Assembly: GCA_020631735.1 (NCBI GenBank)
Contig: CM036188.1
Location: 16,348,214-16,412,213, forward strand
Length of the DNA: 64,000 nucleotides
Origin: Saccharum officinarum
Lineage: Eukaryota; Streptophyta; Magnoliopsida; Poales; Poaceae
Reading direction: 5' to 3'
In this document: positions 1-11,159 of the stretch, piece after piece
How positions within the stretch are numbered: position 1 is the first letter of the stretch
How the letters are laid out: each line of letters starts with the position of its first letter
Program-made: the position numbers and the translations under genes
Notes under the pieces: generated by a model
The model's input: the letters and a program-made list of their open reading frames with translations, nothing else
Database searches by the model: none
Told to the model about the DNA's origin: nothing

Positions 1-2922
1 AGGGACTCACGGTGAGCTCCTGTACCCGCTCGACCCCATCATGTCGCGTTTGGTGCCCTAGAATGACGTAGCAGCGAGTTTCAGGCACGCCGGCCATGGC
101 GCCACCGCAGGAAGCCGCTTCGGCATGTTCTCGGCCCTCGTATTTGCACCCCATTGACTTCGCGAGACCCTGTGCTACGCGTAGGTGCCCTCGGATCGGT
201 CTAGGATGGCCGAAATCACCGTACCGGTGACCACCGACGGGCTCGGACCATCGGCGACAATGGCGCCGCCGTCATGAGCCTCTTCCCCGGCGGCCTGCTG
301 CCCTTAACTCACCACAGCCGTTAGATCCACGCTGGATGGACGAGATCGCGTACCTCATCAGCTTTAAGTAACCGGTCCACCATGGACCCGTAGACACTGC
401 CTACGGCGCCAGCGCACCGCGTCCACCGCACGCGTGGCACACCGCGCCAACAGCGTGCTGCCACGTGGCTGCCTGGTCAGCAGCCGAGTCAACCCAGCAG
501 TCAGCCGTGCCTATTTTACAAAATAGCCCCTCGGTTTCCAATGAATCAACCCGCGATCCAAATTAGTTCAAACTAATTTCTTTTAGGTCCTATTTTCTTC
601 TGATTTAAACCCTATATTTTCCTGAATTAGTGTGCCCAGTCCAAAGTACATTTAAATTCAGATTTTAAACTGTTTTAATTCAAATTTGAGTTCAAATATT
701 CACAGAAATGTCACTGAATCTTATTTCATGCGTAACTTTTGCGTTTTAAGTTCGATTTGATCCGTTTAAATTGCGTTAGATTCGTATTTGCGAGCTCTAC
801 ATGATGATAGAACTGTACAGTAGGTTTGAGATAATTTATTTTCGAGTTTATATTAAAGTAATTATTTCTCTATAGGAAATCTTAGAAAATTCATAATTTG
901 TATGTTTTAAATCCAAATTTCGTGATCTTTATGTCTATGTGATCGTAGTAACGTGTAGAAGAGTTTTACAAACTTGTTATACTGTTAGTGCTACTGTTGG
1001 TTAGGTTTTCTATCTTTAAGTTCCGATGTGGGATTTAATCTATTACTTTAATAAAGTAAATCTTGTTTAAATCATATCTTCTACGTTTTAGATCCGTTTT
1101 AGCTCATTCGAGTTGCGTTAGATTCATAGCAACGAGATCTACGCGTTAGTGACAGTATTTACCATATTACTAATTCTAAAATTTTATTGTTTAAATCATA
1201 TCTTGATTAATAATTATGTAACTAGGTTTTATAAATAAAATATGATGTGTTTTACTTTAGTTTCATAATTTGAATCTAAATTTGACTTAATTCCATATAT
1301 AGTATCTATAAAATATCTTATATATGTTATTATATAATTAAAACACATGAAACTAATAGTTTTATATTTTCTTCTATGAGCAAATCTTTCGGTAGATGTA
1401 TCTCTTCAACCGTAGCTTCGATTAGAGTGTTGTTTTTCGCGCCTGTGTGTTCATAGCAATGCGTAAAACCTCTTTAAAATCTTTTCACATATTGTTTCAT
1501 ATGTTTGGTGTTCTGTTCTAATTTAGATATATTGTTTGCTTCGTGTATGATTGCTTGATACGTGTGTGGTGATTTATTGATCAAGTCCAGTCGGTGAGAT
1601 ATACGTGGTTATCAAGAAGAAGAAGAAGAACGTTGAAGATTAAAGCTTACCGAAGGATCGGTGTTTAAGGCAAGTATAGCATGGGATCATCCTTGTTTCC
1701 TATTCATCTTTAATATACTTAATTCATATGCATGTGTCTACCTTGTTACCATTAAGGATATCCTAGTTTTTGTATCTTATACCTTGACACCCATGGGACA
1801 TTGCATTGGGTAGTATTATGCTAGTGCTTAAGATAAATAACCATGATCTGTAACTTGACTAATGGTATATGCAATAAACATTTAAAAGATGCTTTATAGC
1901 AACATGGCTCAAGGGGGCTAGAGCTTGGGGTATTTTTGGTGCTCTAGTTTCTCTCCTTAAGGACTTATCTGTAAGCGAACATCCGGGACTTACAGTACAA
2001 CTGTGAGGGCTATATGGCTCTGGCTTTAGTCAAGTATGAGGACCTTTTCTAGCTTGTTAGAGGTATTCCTTCATGGCGTAAGAACGGCTTGACGAATCGG
2101 GTATAGTGCGGCCTCTGTCCTTATGTGTATAGGCTGCGCGTTATTGTGCCATTTGGAAGGGGGGCTCTACATCTGTTTGCCGAGTGAATCTAATGACCCT
2201 AACTTGTTAGACGAACCTTTGAAAGACTTCATAGTGAACCCTGCCGACCTTCCTTGGAAGTGGGTCAAGAGATTAGCTACCTCGGGTGAAAGGGTAAATC
2301 ACGACTCACAGTGAAAATGTACAACCTCTGCAGAGTGTAAAACTGGTATATCAGCCGTGCTCACGGTCACGAGTGGCCTTGGACCCTTACAGAATAAATG
2401 ATGAACACTGATGATAATGATAATATTGATGATATTGATGCTCACTAATGATTATTGTTTCTTGCTATACATTATTCTCGTTTACATGATCATGAGGTTA
2501 TTTGGGATTTTGGTAAACTTGTTGCTACTCAATTGCTAAAAGATGACATAATAAAAGCTATCGCAGTAAACTCGTGTCAAACCTTTTGAGCTTCATGAAC
2601 CCTATGATATATTTGCTGAGTTCGACATGGACTCACTCTTGCTATTTCCCCACATCTCAGGAAGGGTACCAAACTGTTAGATTCTGGAATTGTTAGGCTT
2701 GTGATCAACCAGTTAGTTTGATCCTGGAGTGAAGGTTGCACCCGGTGTTCGGAGTTGTCTTTCCGCTGTGTTATTCTCTAAGGTATACTTTATACTATTG
2801 AGTTATGTATATTAAGCATTTGTCTTTTGATATTACACTTATCTGTGGCTATATGTGAGATTTGTCTTCTTTATTTCACATATGTTGTATGTCTGGTTTT
2901 GTCCTTAAAACCGGGTGTGACA
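1..2922 (+). repeat. LTR fragment of a Ty3/gypsy chromovirus (copy D), 3' part
   Basis: A forward-oriented LTR cut by the window start and ending at 2922 in GGGTGTGACA, the same 3' terminus as the LTRs at 25069-27941 and 34332-44703. It has the same internal order: a GC-rich block (1-530), an AT-rich block with the shared tract around 840-1000, then 1600-2900 with blocks also found in the other LTRs, such as the one around 2000-2280 matching 26990-27330. It is more diverged than the others and its 3' end is closest to the LTR starting at 16516. It interrupts the LTR at 2923-6163. No ORF in it is credible. Confidence 0.75.
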
Positions 2923-5900
2923 TTGCCTTTCACGAAGTTGCAAGGCATGTGGTTCGGACAGTCCACCACGTCTCCTTCTGCTGCTCCTTCGGGGGCCTGC
3001 ACCTCCTGCTTCGGTGGTTGCTCCTCCAGGTTTGGCTCGAATTCCAGAAGAGTGACTCCCTTCGGAACACCTATTGCATGTCAATGCACGAGATAAATAT
3101 CATGGATGCATAGGAGATAACATGATGATCATGAATGAAAAACAATGCTTAGCATAACATCACTAGACAGTCGTTGATCGAGTAGGTGCAATGCTCTATT
3201 CAAATCACTTTAAAGATTAGGTGCAAATCTCCTCTCTGTAGAGCAAGAGTGCACACTCACCAAGTTTACACAACCTAAGGTATAATTGCTTGTCCTCAGT
3301 TAGGGACCTAGTACCCACACCTATCAATTTATTTCCATTAGCCTAAGCATATAAAACATCCCAATCATGCTTAAGCAAAACAACAAGCCATCATCGGGCA
3401 ATTTCAGCAACTCCGAGCATGCAATAACACTCAAGTAATTTACTCCTAACGGGAGATTTATAAATCCAAATGACTTGCAACAAGACAATTTGGAAAGCCT
3501 TTGAAATTATCTATATTTAATATTGAAACATCAAAGAATGATTCCTAAGTTACGGAGGTCAAAAACCTTCATTTACAGAAACTGGTCTAAACAAGATAAA
3601 GAGCAAGGAAAACTGTAACCTAACTTTGAACAACTGTAACTCCTAAACTACTTGGCCGAATGACATCAAATTTTAACAGCAACTAGATATATAAGTTTCC
3701 TACAACTTTTGTATTCACAAGTTTTCCAGAAAAAATAACTAACATGGGGAAATTATCCAAGCTCCTAAATCTGTCCAGAAACAAAATTGCTACAATTTAA
3801 TTATTAAGTGATGTTGCAAACTCCCAAATTGGCCAAACCAATTTAACCAACATGTAATACATATCTAAAGAACACCAGAACACAAGGTGTCCAATACCAA
3901 AACATTTATTTTAATACCTTTATTAATTTATTTAGTTAATTAGGTGAATAAATCAACATATACTAAAAGTACTTCAAAAAGTCTATAAAAATTCCTATGG
4001 ATGAGAGATGCCCTACAAAGACTACTGTTTAAATTTCATACCATTTAGGTAGGTGTAGCATTGCACACAAAAAAGACAAGCCACTAGGGTTTCAAAAAGC
4101 ATAATTAGGAAACCCTATTGAAAAGTATCAAACAACAAATTTCGTATTTTTCTTAGGTTCTTACTAACATAAGAATGACACTCACCAAATTTCACCTCTA
4201 TTGGACTTATAGATAATTTATGAAAATTAGCACAAAATCCATCTAATTAAATAAGATAAATGCATAACTAAACCATACAGTATCAAAAATCATTGAAATT
4301 TAAACTACAAGCTATTCATAACATAAAAACACCCCATAAAAAATTCACATTATTTGGAGCTGTCTATAGAGAGATATGATTTTCTTCTTTTCATACATGA
4401 ATAAAAGGCATAAATAATAACCATGTATTTTTCTATAAAACATACCTAGTTTTATATTTTTATTAAAAACTAGAGTCTATCATGAACATAACCCAACTTG
4501 AATCACCTCCTGTGGAGCTCTGAAACTCAAGATACAAATTTTACAAAACAACATCAAAATCTGCATTTGAATAAAACCCTAGACCCTAACTGAGTCAGTG
4601 ACAGGCAGGACCCGTGGGGTCAACGGCCCCACTTGACAGAGGGAGCAGAGCAGGGGAGGATTTTGACTGTGGCGAGGTTTTCTGACGGAGCTGAGGACAC
4701 CGTCGTGCTCACCACGACAAACCGCACCTACAGGTACCTAGGGTTTGGCCTCAACTGGCTCTGAGCTACGGTGGCCACGCGCATGGTGGACGGCAGCGTG
4801 ACTGTAGCGGAGCTCCAATGATGGCGAGCCCCAATGCCTCAACCGAGCTCGGTACGAGCTTCATGAGGTCATAATGGAACTACCTGACAAGAAAAAGGAG
4901 GACGAGTAGGCCCCTAACTACTCTGACCGCGGCGAGCTCGATCTCCGACGATGTTTAGTTCAATGCGGCGGCGGCGAATTCGGTAATGCGCCCTCACCTT
5001 TGACCGATTGGCTCAGTGAGATGGTGTACAGGGTAGAGAAGGATAGGGCGGAGCTCTGTGCGGCTGGGTTTGGGTAGAGGTGCGGCGGTGGCGACGCACG
5101 AGCTCGCGGCGGCAATGGCGTCGCCCCTGTCTGCCTCGGCTTGCATGGTGGGAAAGAAGGAAAAGAGTGGGAGAGAGTGGAGAGGCAGTAGTGCATCCGC
5201 GTCGGTGTAGAGCGTGCCCCGGCCTAACCAGTGGGCTCGCGGCCGGCGTACGGTCGCCACGGTGCGGCCACGTGGCGGCAGTGGCCTATGGCCGGTCGGC
5301 CACTGAATTAGCTGCTCCCTCCCACCATTCCGTTAAGTGCCCGACTGAAACCTGATTTTTGGTGTTCCAGAACTCTTAAACCAGCTCGAGTTCGGCCAAG
5401 GTATAATTAACAAAGTTGGAGAGCTATATGAGGACTACAAACTTGTCAATTGGTGCTCGAGCTGATTTGGCCTGGTTTGGGAGTTACAAAGCCCCAAAGG
5501 AGGTCACTTTGCAACTGCATTGCAGTTAGAACTTAACCAAAATGGCTAAGTGCTAAACAACATACCAAAACTGACTTGTGGGCCTTGTTTGAGCATGTTA
5601 GGTCCATTTTTATGAGATGGCCATTAAATAACTTTTGTTTACTAACAAATTTGCTACAACTTTGTTTAAGGGTGCACCAACATGCATTGACTTCTAGCAG
5701 CACTTTTAAAATAGTCAAGCAATCGAGGTCTAGAAGTCAACCAAATTCAAACTAGTACTTATAAGCATAGTTAGGGCTAATGACCTTCATGAACATTGTT
5801 CCTAATGACATTCTAAATATAGCTAGGGTGTTTTTGTGGGTCACCACATTCATTTGCATGTGATACATGTAGCTTATCAAAACAACTGAAACATTCACTT

Positions 5901-6163
5901 GAAACATACGAAACATTCAATTGAAACAACTGAAACAGATACAAGCAACATGTGAAACATGGTACATGGGACATGTACAACCCCTCTAGGTTACTAGGTA
6001 AAACATAGGGACACCACATATGATACACCTATGCATAAGCACTAAAGAAACATCATGTTGAAACATTGAAACATAGGATGACGCACATGTGATAATGAGA
6101 TGAAGGTGCTTATGTTATGCAATGCAAATGCACAAATGCAAGCCAAACACCTGGGGTGTTACA
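2923..6163 (-). repeat. Second gypsy LTR fragment (copy E), reverse orientation
   Basis: The right edge at 6163 is GGGGTGTTACA, which on the reverse strand is a TGTAACACCCC LTR start as in Tekay-like chromoviruses. The interior is AT-rich and non-coding, with GAAACA-rich tracts (5880-6080) and a GC-rich block (4600-5330). At the left end (2923-3095) the reverse strand has an open Glu/Pro-rich frame containing GVPKGVTLLEFEPN. From memory, grass LTRs of this type often carry such a short open stretch in the transcribed leader. Copy D is inserted at 2922/2923, so the other terminus lies outside the window. A host-gene exon is the alternative reading of 2923-3095. Confidence 0.55.
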
Positions 6164-7850
6164 TCCTGCTAATATATAATGCAAGTTCTTGTCCGCGATA
6201 GGTACTGCTAGTGCATCTTCATTTGGAATTCAACAAGGATGAAATGGAAGAACCCACTACCTCTGCACCGACTTCTTCAACGACATAGATGGGCCCAACA
6301 TGATTGGCACGTTCTGCACACAGAGGTGCATGCGATACACTAGGTCAGGAGGAAGGCAGAACCCTTGGAGCCAACTACTATAATCGACATATATAGTCAG
6401 CAACACATGAAGCGTGGTTGTCAGGGAGAAGGTGTCTATCACATACAGACATTTGAAGGACGTCCCTGGTCACTTGAAGACCTATGTGTGGGAAGAGTTG
6501 AAGAGGAGGTTCATGTACCCAAGAGGGCATCGATCATGTTCTGATCAAGGCGTATGTGCTAAGTACCTGTGCTAAAGCCCATCACCAGTTCAGGTGGATG
6601 CTCAATAACAGTTACATCAAGAATGGGAAGTAACCCTTCAGTGAATACAAGTTCATCAGAACTCAGATTTGGGAAACGTTCGTCCAAGAACGAACAAGTG
6701 AAGAAGCAAAGTCCAAACTCTAGTGAAGAAGAAGATATGGTGGGAGGAAGAAACGGTGGCAGCTGAGGCTGGACTGCCCACAAAATATGAGAGCCTTAAT
6801 GAGAGGACAAGGGTCTCAAAGCCTGCAAGCCAAAACGGCTATTGGAGGGGTAGAGGAAATTCAATGAGACACAGGCCGAGGAGGCAGAGGCGAGGATCCT
6901 AGCGGTCGCTGCCGCAGAGCAGAGCGAGTTGTTTAACCCATGCAAATAGAAGGACTAGCTCTCAGAGGCACTGGAAAACTGTATGCACTGCAACCAAGTT
7001 CGAGGCATGACCTCGAGAATGGGCTCGAGGGACGTGGACGCCTGGTCATCCGATGTGGGCTCATACAGGACAAGGCAGAGATACATGGAAAGGCTGGTAC
7101 AGCAAGCTCGCATGGACACAATGAAGGAGATGGTGATGGCCAAATTGCAGATGTATTCACGACCAGTGGCCCCCCAGATGGTGGAGATGAGTTTGCAGTT
7201 TCTGCGTTTGGCTGGTGGTGCTGCCACAGACACAGCTGCACGAAGGGTAGACCACATAGGCGACCTGAAGAGTCCAGAGCTTGCCGATCAATGATATCAT
7301 CGAAGATACGCCGTATAGGTAGAAGAAGAAAGTGATGGAGGTGGCCAGGGGAATGGCAATGTTGGGCTACGTGTTCCACAACAATACGATGCTGGCCGAC
7401 TATGCCAGGGTGTTGGTGCAAGAACAAAGTTAGTTCACCCAGATCATCTCGAGGACGAGCTCGACCTGCCAGCTCTAGACGGGATACAGTACCTTGGAGA
7501 CGCCAAGAACAACTTCATACTCTAGAATGAAGGCAACATCATGTTGGATAGCATGCCACAACCCACTAGTGGAAACTGTGCCACCATTCACTCCCCCACC
7601 AGCAAATGATCCTCTCAAGCAGACTGCACCATGCCCTTCCCCGCCGACAAAGGATCCACACAAGAGCAGACCACACCATCCACTGCATCAACGACAATAG
7701 ATCCACTGGAGGCAACTAGTACCATGCAAGTATTAAATTGTGACAATCAAGTGGAATCATTTCTCATGACAAAAGCACCTAACAATGTTCTTGCCAAAAA
7801 AAAAACCCAAAAGCATAATCAAGCGTATTAGATTCATTTATACCCCCCAC
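6164..7850 (+). pseudogene. Decayed En/Spm (CACTA) transposon ORF remnant
   Basis: Forward-strand coding remnants in shifting frames with many stops. Recognisable pieces are LKTYVWEELKRRFMYPRGH near 6481-6537, AKAHHQFRWMLNNSYIKNGK near 6570-6630, FSEYKFIRTQIWETFVQERT near 6637-6700, and an Ala/Glu-rich stretch near 6860-6930. Their order (a WEELKRRF block, a conserved W/F block, then an F-VQERT block followed by K-rich sequence) resembles the plant Ptta/En/Spm transposase-associated protein (Transposase_24 type) encoded beside TNP2 in CACTA elements. 7560-7830 is Pro/Thr/Ser-rich and has the composition of the C-terminal part of such proteins. No CACTA terminus is visible. LTR E ends exactly at its left border and probably inserted into it. 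Confidence 0.5.
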
Positions 7851-7899
7851 AGCAACCTTGTTATAAAATCGAAGTTATTGGATTACAAAAAAAATGATT

Positions 7900-8019
7900 C
7901 ATAAACTATAGCTGAGCATTCCTCATAGCAGAATCTTTGATTCGGAATTACTTCTTGGGATGTTGAAACTGATTAGAACACCCAGATCCTTCAGTGCTGC
8001 CATTGTGTTCTCCATCTAC
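7900..8019 (-). other. Possible last exon of the zinc-ribbon gene
   Basis: On the reverse strand an acceptor-like TTGCTGTAG at about 8019 is followed by an open stretch (reading from MENTMAALKD in the frame carried on from the upstream donor) that stops at about 7927. The upstream exon ends in AAG then GTAATATT at about 8733. If spliced, this would be the 3' exon. The in-frame TGA at 8752-8754 would end translation before this exon, so it is either 3' UTR or coding sequence lost to that stop. Splice sites were chosen by eye. Confidence 0.3.
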
Positions 8020-8751
8020 AGCAACCACAAGAAATAAAACGTGAACTAGAATTAGCTATCGAATTACAGCAGATAATCATAACCAGGCATAACCAGGCCA
8101 TATGATTCCTTGAAAGATATCAATGAAAGCTGTCATATATATATTTCTAGGAATGTTACTCCATGCAATATAAATTTCTGAAGCAAATAAGTCAGCATTA
8201 ATGCCTTTCGTATTTTTACAGAAGCCAGTATGTATGTCAAAAGTAGTAGATAAATAGCAAATTTAGTCTAATATGATGACATAATTCATACTCATACCAC
8301 ACAAAATAGTATAATTCATGCTCATACCACAAAAATATTCATCGTAACAAGACTTGTAATATAACAAAGTAACAAGACATGTCTAATCTAGAGATGTGGA
8401 AAGTACTTATCGGTTGTTTCACATACAGGCATTCATATTGCGAAGTAACTATTGTAACATAAGAGTGATTGATTAGGATCATATATAGAGACAAAACATT
8501 GTCACGGTTCCTTGCAAAACATGCATTTTTACTCATGGGACAATACTAAAGCTAGATAATTTGTACAGATACACCAATAAGACAACCAGTAAAAGAAAGA
8601 TATATTTATATTATTGCTGAATTTTCGCTTAGACTTATTCAGCCATGAAACTGGAACAGAAAACCATTTGTAATAGAAGTGACACAAATTCCTAGAACAA
8701 TAGTAATAGGACATTTAAAAGACACGTAAATATTACCTTGGTGTTGGCTTC
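8020..8751 (-). other. Putative intron or 3' flank of the zinc-ribbon gene
   Basis: AT-rich sequence between the candidate exons, with no believable ORF, no terminal repeats and no transposon signature. A GTAATATT donor lies on the reverse strand at its right edge and a CTGTAG acceptor at its left edge, so intron is the simplest reading. Confidence 0.35.
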
Positions 8752-9456
8752 TCACTTTGACTTTTTCGCGTTGTCTCCCTTGATTGTCGCTTCTGTGACC
8801 TTATCCCTGCCCTTGGTTATCAAAAACATCTTAGTCTCATCCTCGGCGATTGTCTTTTTAATATTTATTCTAACTGGTTCCTTATGATGAACCCTTCCAC
8901 TAATAATGTTAGGTTCCATACTTGTATTTGTTTTTTGTTCATTGAAGCTACCCTGAAGATTGTCTCCATGTTTGCCTGCAGCCTTTGTTGCATTGATCTC
9001 CCTTTTAACCCTCTTTTGGAGAGGAGTCTCCACAGTTGGTGTCATTTTGCTAGGTTCCACCACGGTTCCTGGAGATGTAACAATTGCTCCAGATTGAACA
9101 TTCTCTATAGCAGTTGTACATTGATTTCGAGGTCTCGATACTTCAGTGGCTTTGAATGTTGCACTGCATTGAAGGCAAGAAATGTTGCAACCGAGATACT
9201 CTATCGAATGTTTGTTCTTTTTCTTGCAACTTGAACATGCTGTCCAGAACGTTCTGCGTTTGTGCTTTGCACTAAATGGACCAGGAACTGGATTGTCAGG
9301 AACAGCAAGGGCGCAAACAATAATTTCTCTCTCTCCTCTGTGATCAGCCAGGTCTGGAATATGATTGTTGGAAAAAGGATTGATGGTATGGGATGCTACT
9401 GCAGGGGCAAATGAAGTAGGGACGGCAGTATTAACAGAATCAGCTTGATGTTCCAT
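8752..9456 (-). CDS. DnaJ-type zinc-ribbon protein lacking the J domain
   Basis: A 234-residue reverse-strand ORF. Residues 69-105 carry TFWTACSSC...CLQC...F: an aromatic TFWT lead-in, a CxxC pair (C74, C77) and a second CxxC pair (C94, C97). This is the layout of the zinc beta-ribbon of plant DnaJ-domain/DUF3444 proteins, where TFWT-C-x2-C about 20 residues before C-x2-C is typical. The usual J domain before it and DUF3444 region after it are absent. Residues 130-234 are Lys-rich and low in complexity, ending KKSK. Start at 9456 is the first Met after an acceptor-like TTTGCAG at about 9535. A CGA-to-TGA change could explain the stop, since the frame stays open to a donor AAG/GTAATATT. It may be a truncated gene or a gene fragment. 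Zinc binding and any chaperone link are inferred. Confidence 0.5.
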   Translation of the reverse strand: MEHQADSVNTAVPTSFAPAVASHTINPFSNNHIPDLADHRGEREIIVCALAVPDNPVPGPFSAKHKRRTFWTACSSCKKKNKHSIEYLGCNISCLQCSATFKATEVSRPRNQCTTAIENVQSGAIVTSPGTVVEPSKMTPTVETPLQKRVKREINATKAAGKHGDNLQGSFNEQKTNTSMEPNIISGRVHHKEPVRINIKKTIAEDETKMFLITKGRDKVTEATIKGDNAKKSK

Positions 9457-10200
9457 TTATATGATGTGTCTTGAAGAAGAATCCTTCCCTCAGTTCAGGG
9501 CATGCAATAAACGAAACTGGATGGATTCAACACTGCAAAGATGGAAAGAAATTAGATAGACGGTAAACACATAACATACTTTATAAATGCAGAGCAATTG
9601 AAACTTAATGATTCAATAAATATATCAGATAGAAGAGGAATTTTGAATTTTATGGGTATTGGAAGGTGACCCAAATTTCATTTCCTTCAGTCTCATTGTC
9701 TTCTATATATTTATAATGAGTTTGACAAAAAAAAAATATTCCCAGCTGTTGGGCCATGTTATCTTCTATATTTTCTTTTTCATTTTCTTATGAGACTGAA
9801 GATGCACTGTCATCTATGTTTCCTTCAGTCTCTTTCATTTCAGTCTCATTGTCTCAAATTAGTTTCAATAAAATTTCCCATTGTCTCTAATTTCATTTTT
9901 CAAATGAGAAGAAGATGCATTATCACCCATATTTAATTTATTCTCTCCCAATCCTACCAAATCTGGTTTCTCCATGTGATGAAACTGGGATGCCTTCTCA
10001 TATGTAATGAACTAAGACAGAAGTATTCACGTTTAAAATCAAGAATTCTAATTGTGAGAAAAAGAAGCAAGAAAGAAAGCGATGCATAAAGTATTGTAAA
10101 CACATCGACAATCTAAACAGAAGGTATGGTCGTACCTGCCCCTGCCCCCCCCCCCCTCTTCTCTCTGTGCTGTTTTGTCAACTCTGGCTATAGGAACCTT
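9457..10200 (-). other. 5' exon and leader intron of the zinc-ribbon gene (inferred)
   Basis: On the reverse strand GGGGCAG/GTACGACC at about 10134 looks like a donor and TTTGCAG/TGTTGAATCC at about 9535 like an acceptor, with pyrimidine-rich sequence before it. This implies a non-coding first exon at about 10134-10195 that includes a run of 13 C on the forward strand (10146-10158), then an intron of about 600 bases. The interior (9600-9960) contains several near-copies of a TTTCCTTCAGTCTCATTGTCT motif and no ORF. Confidence 0.35.
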
Positions 10201-10201
10201 A

Positions 10202-10442
10202 GGCAGTGTTTAGTTCCTTCAAAATTCCAAAAATTTTACAAGATTCCCCGTCACATCAAATCTTTGGACGCATGCATGGAGCATTAAATGTAGGTAAAAA
10301 AATAACTAATTGCACAATTTGTCTGTAAATGTCGAGACGAATCTTTTGAGCCTAGTTAGTCCATGATTGGATAAATTTTACCAAATAACAACGAAAAAGT
10401 GCTACAGGAACTTTACACACACTTTACGACCATCTAAACACA
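10202..10442. mobile_element. Tourist/PIF-Harbinger-like MITE
   Basis: A 241-bp element flanked by TTA on both sides (10199-10201 and 10443-10445). The left end GGCAGTGTTTAGTTCC and the right end (reverse strand TGTGTTTAGATGG) share GTGTTTAG. The interior contains the tracts around GATTCCCCGTCACATC, GACGCATGCATGGAGCATTAAAT and TTTTGAGCCTAGTTAGTCC, which I recognise as a very abundant MITE family in sorghum-like grasses. It has no coding capacity. It lies just upstream of the inferred first exon of the zinc-ribbon gene, so it is placed to affect that promoter. Confidence 0.75.
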
Positions 10443-10760
10443 TTACTCCTTTTCGCCCAACACTTGGACCCCAGCAGCCGTCAGTTGACTGCTAGCAGTG
10501 TTACCTCCTTGCTCAACCCAATACCTGCAGCCACTATCTAGGGGGATGGCATGCCATCCCCAGCCATCCTTCTAAAAAATATGCCACGAGATAACACTAC
10601 CCTAGACCAGGACATCACTGTCAGTTCAAAATCCCCCTTCACTGGTGGATTTTGAACCGGCAGTGATGTGGGGTTCATATCACTGCCGGTAACTCAAAAC
10701 CACCAGTGATGTCAAGAAAAGAGTGTCGGTTCCTGGCACCACCCGGTAATGTCCAGTTGA

Positions 10761-11110
10761 GCCAACACTGCCGGCTCGTGGCTCGAGCCGACAGTGTTTC
10801 TCAAGAGAACACTGTCAGCTTGTGGCCCAAGCCAACAATGATGCTCGAGAGAACACTGTCGGCTTGTGGCTTGAGCTGACAGTGATGCTCAAGACAATAC
10901 TGCTGGCTTGTGGCTTGAGCCGACAGTGTTGCTCAAGACAACACTGCCGGTTTGTGGCTCGAGCCGACAGTGATGCTCAAGCTAACACTGCCGGATGGTA
11001 GCTCAAGCCGACAGTGATGGCTTCAACAACACTGCCGATTTGTATGTCAAGCCGACAGTGATGTCTTGAGCAACACTGCCGGCTCGTGTCTCAAGCCGGC
11101 AGTGCCCTCT
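10761..11110. repeat. CACTA subterminal repeat array of short hairpin units
   Basis: About eight imperfect units of 45-60 bp, each of the form ACACTGCCGGCTYGTGG then CTCGAGCCGACAGTG, spaced by TGATGCTCAAGA-like linkers. Every unit is itself an inverted repeat. In En/Spm elements such arrays bind the element's own regulatory protein. They are denser here than at the right end (16258-16345). Confidence 0.8.
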
Positions 11111-11159
11111 TTACCATCACTGCCGGTTTAGTGCTAACTAGTAGTGATCTTTTTTCGCG

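Noticed and set aside
10761..11110. CRISPR-like regularly spaced repeats
   Set aside because: Repeats are imperfect, each is a palindrome, spacers are repeats too, and the array lies just inside a CACTA terminus in a plant genome.
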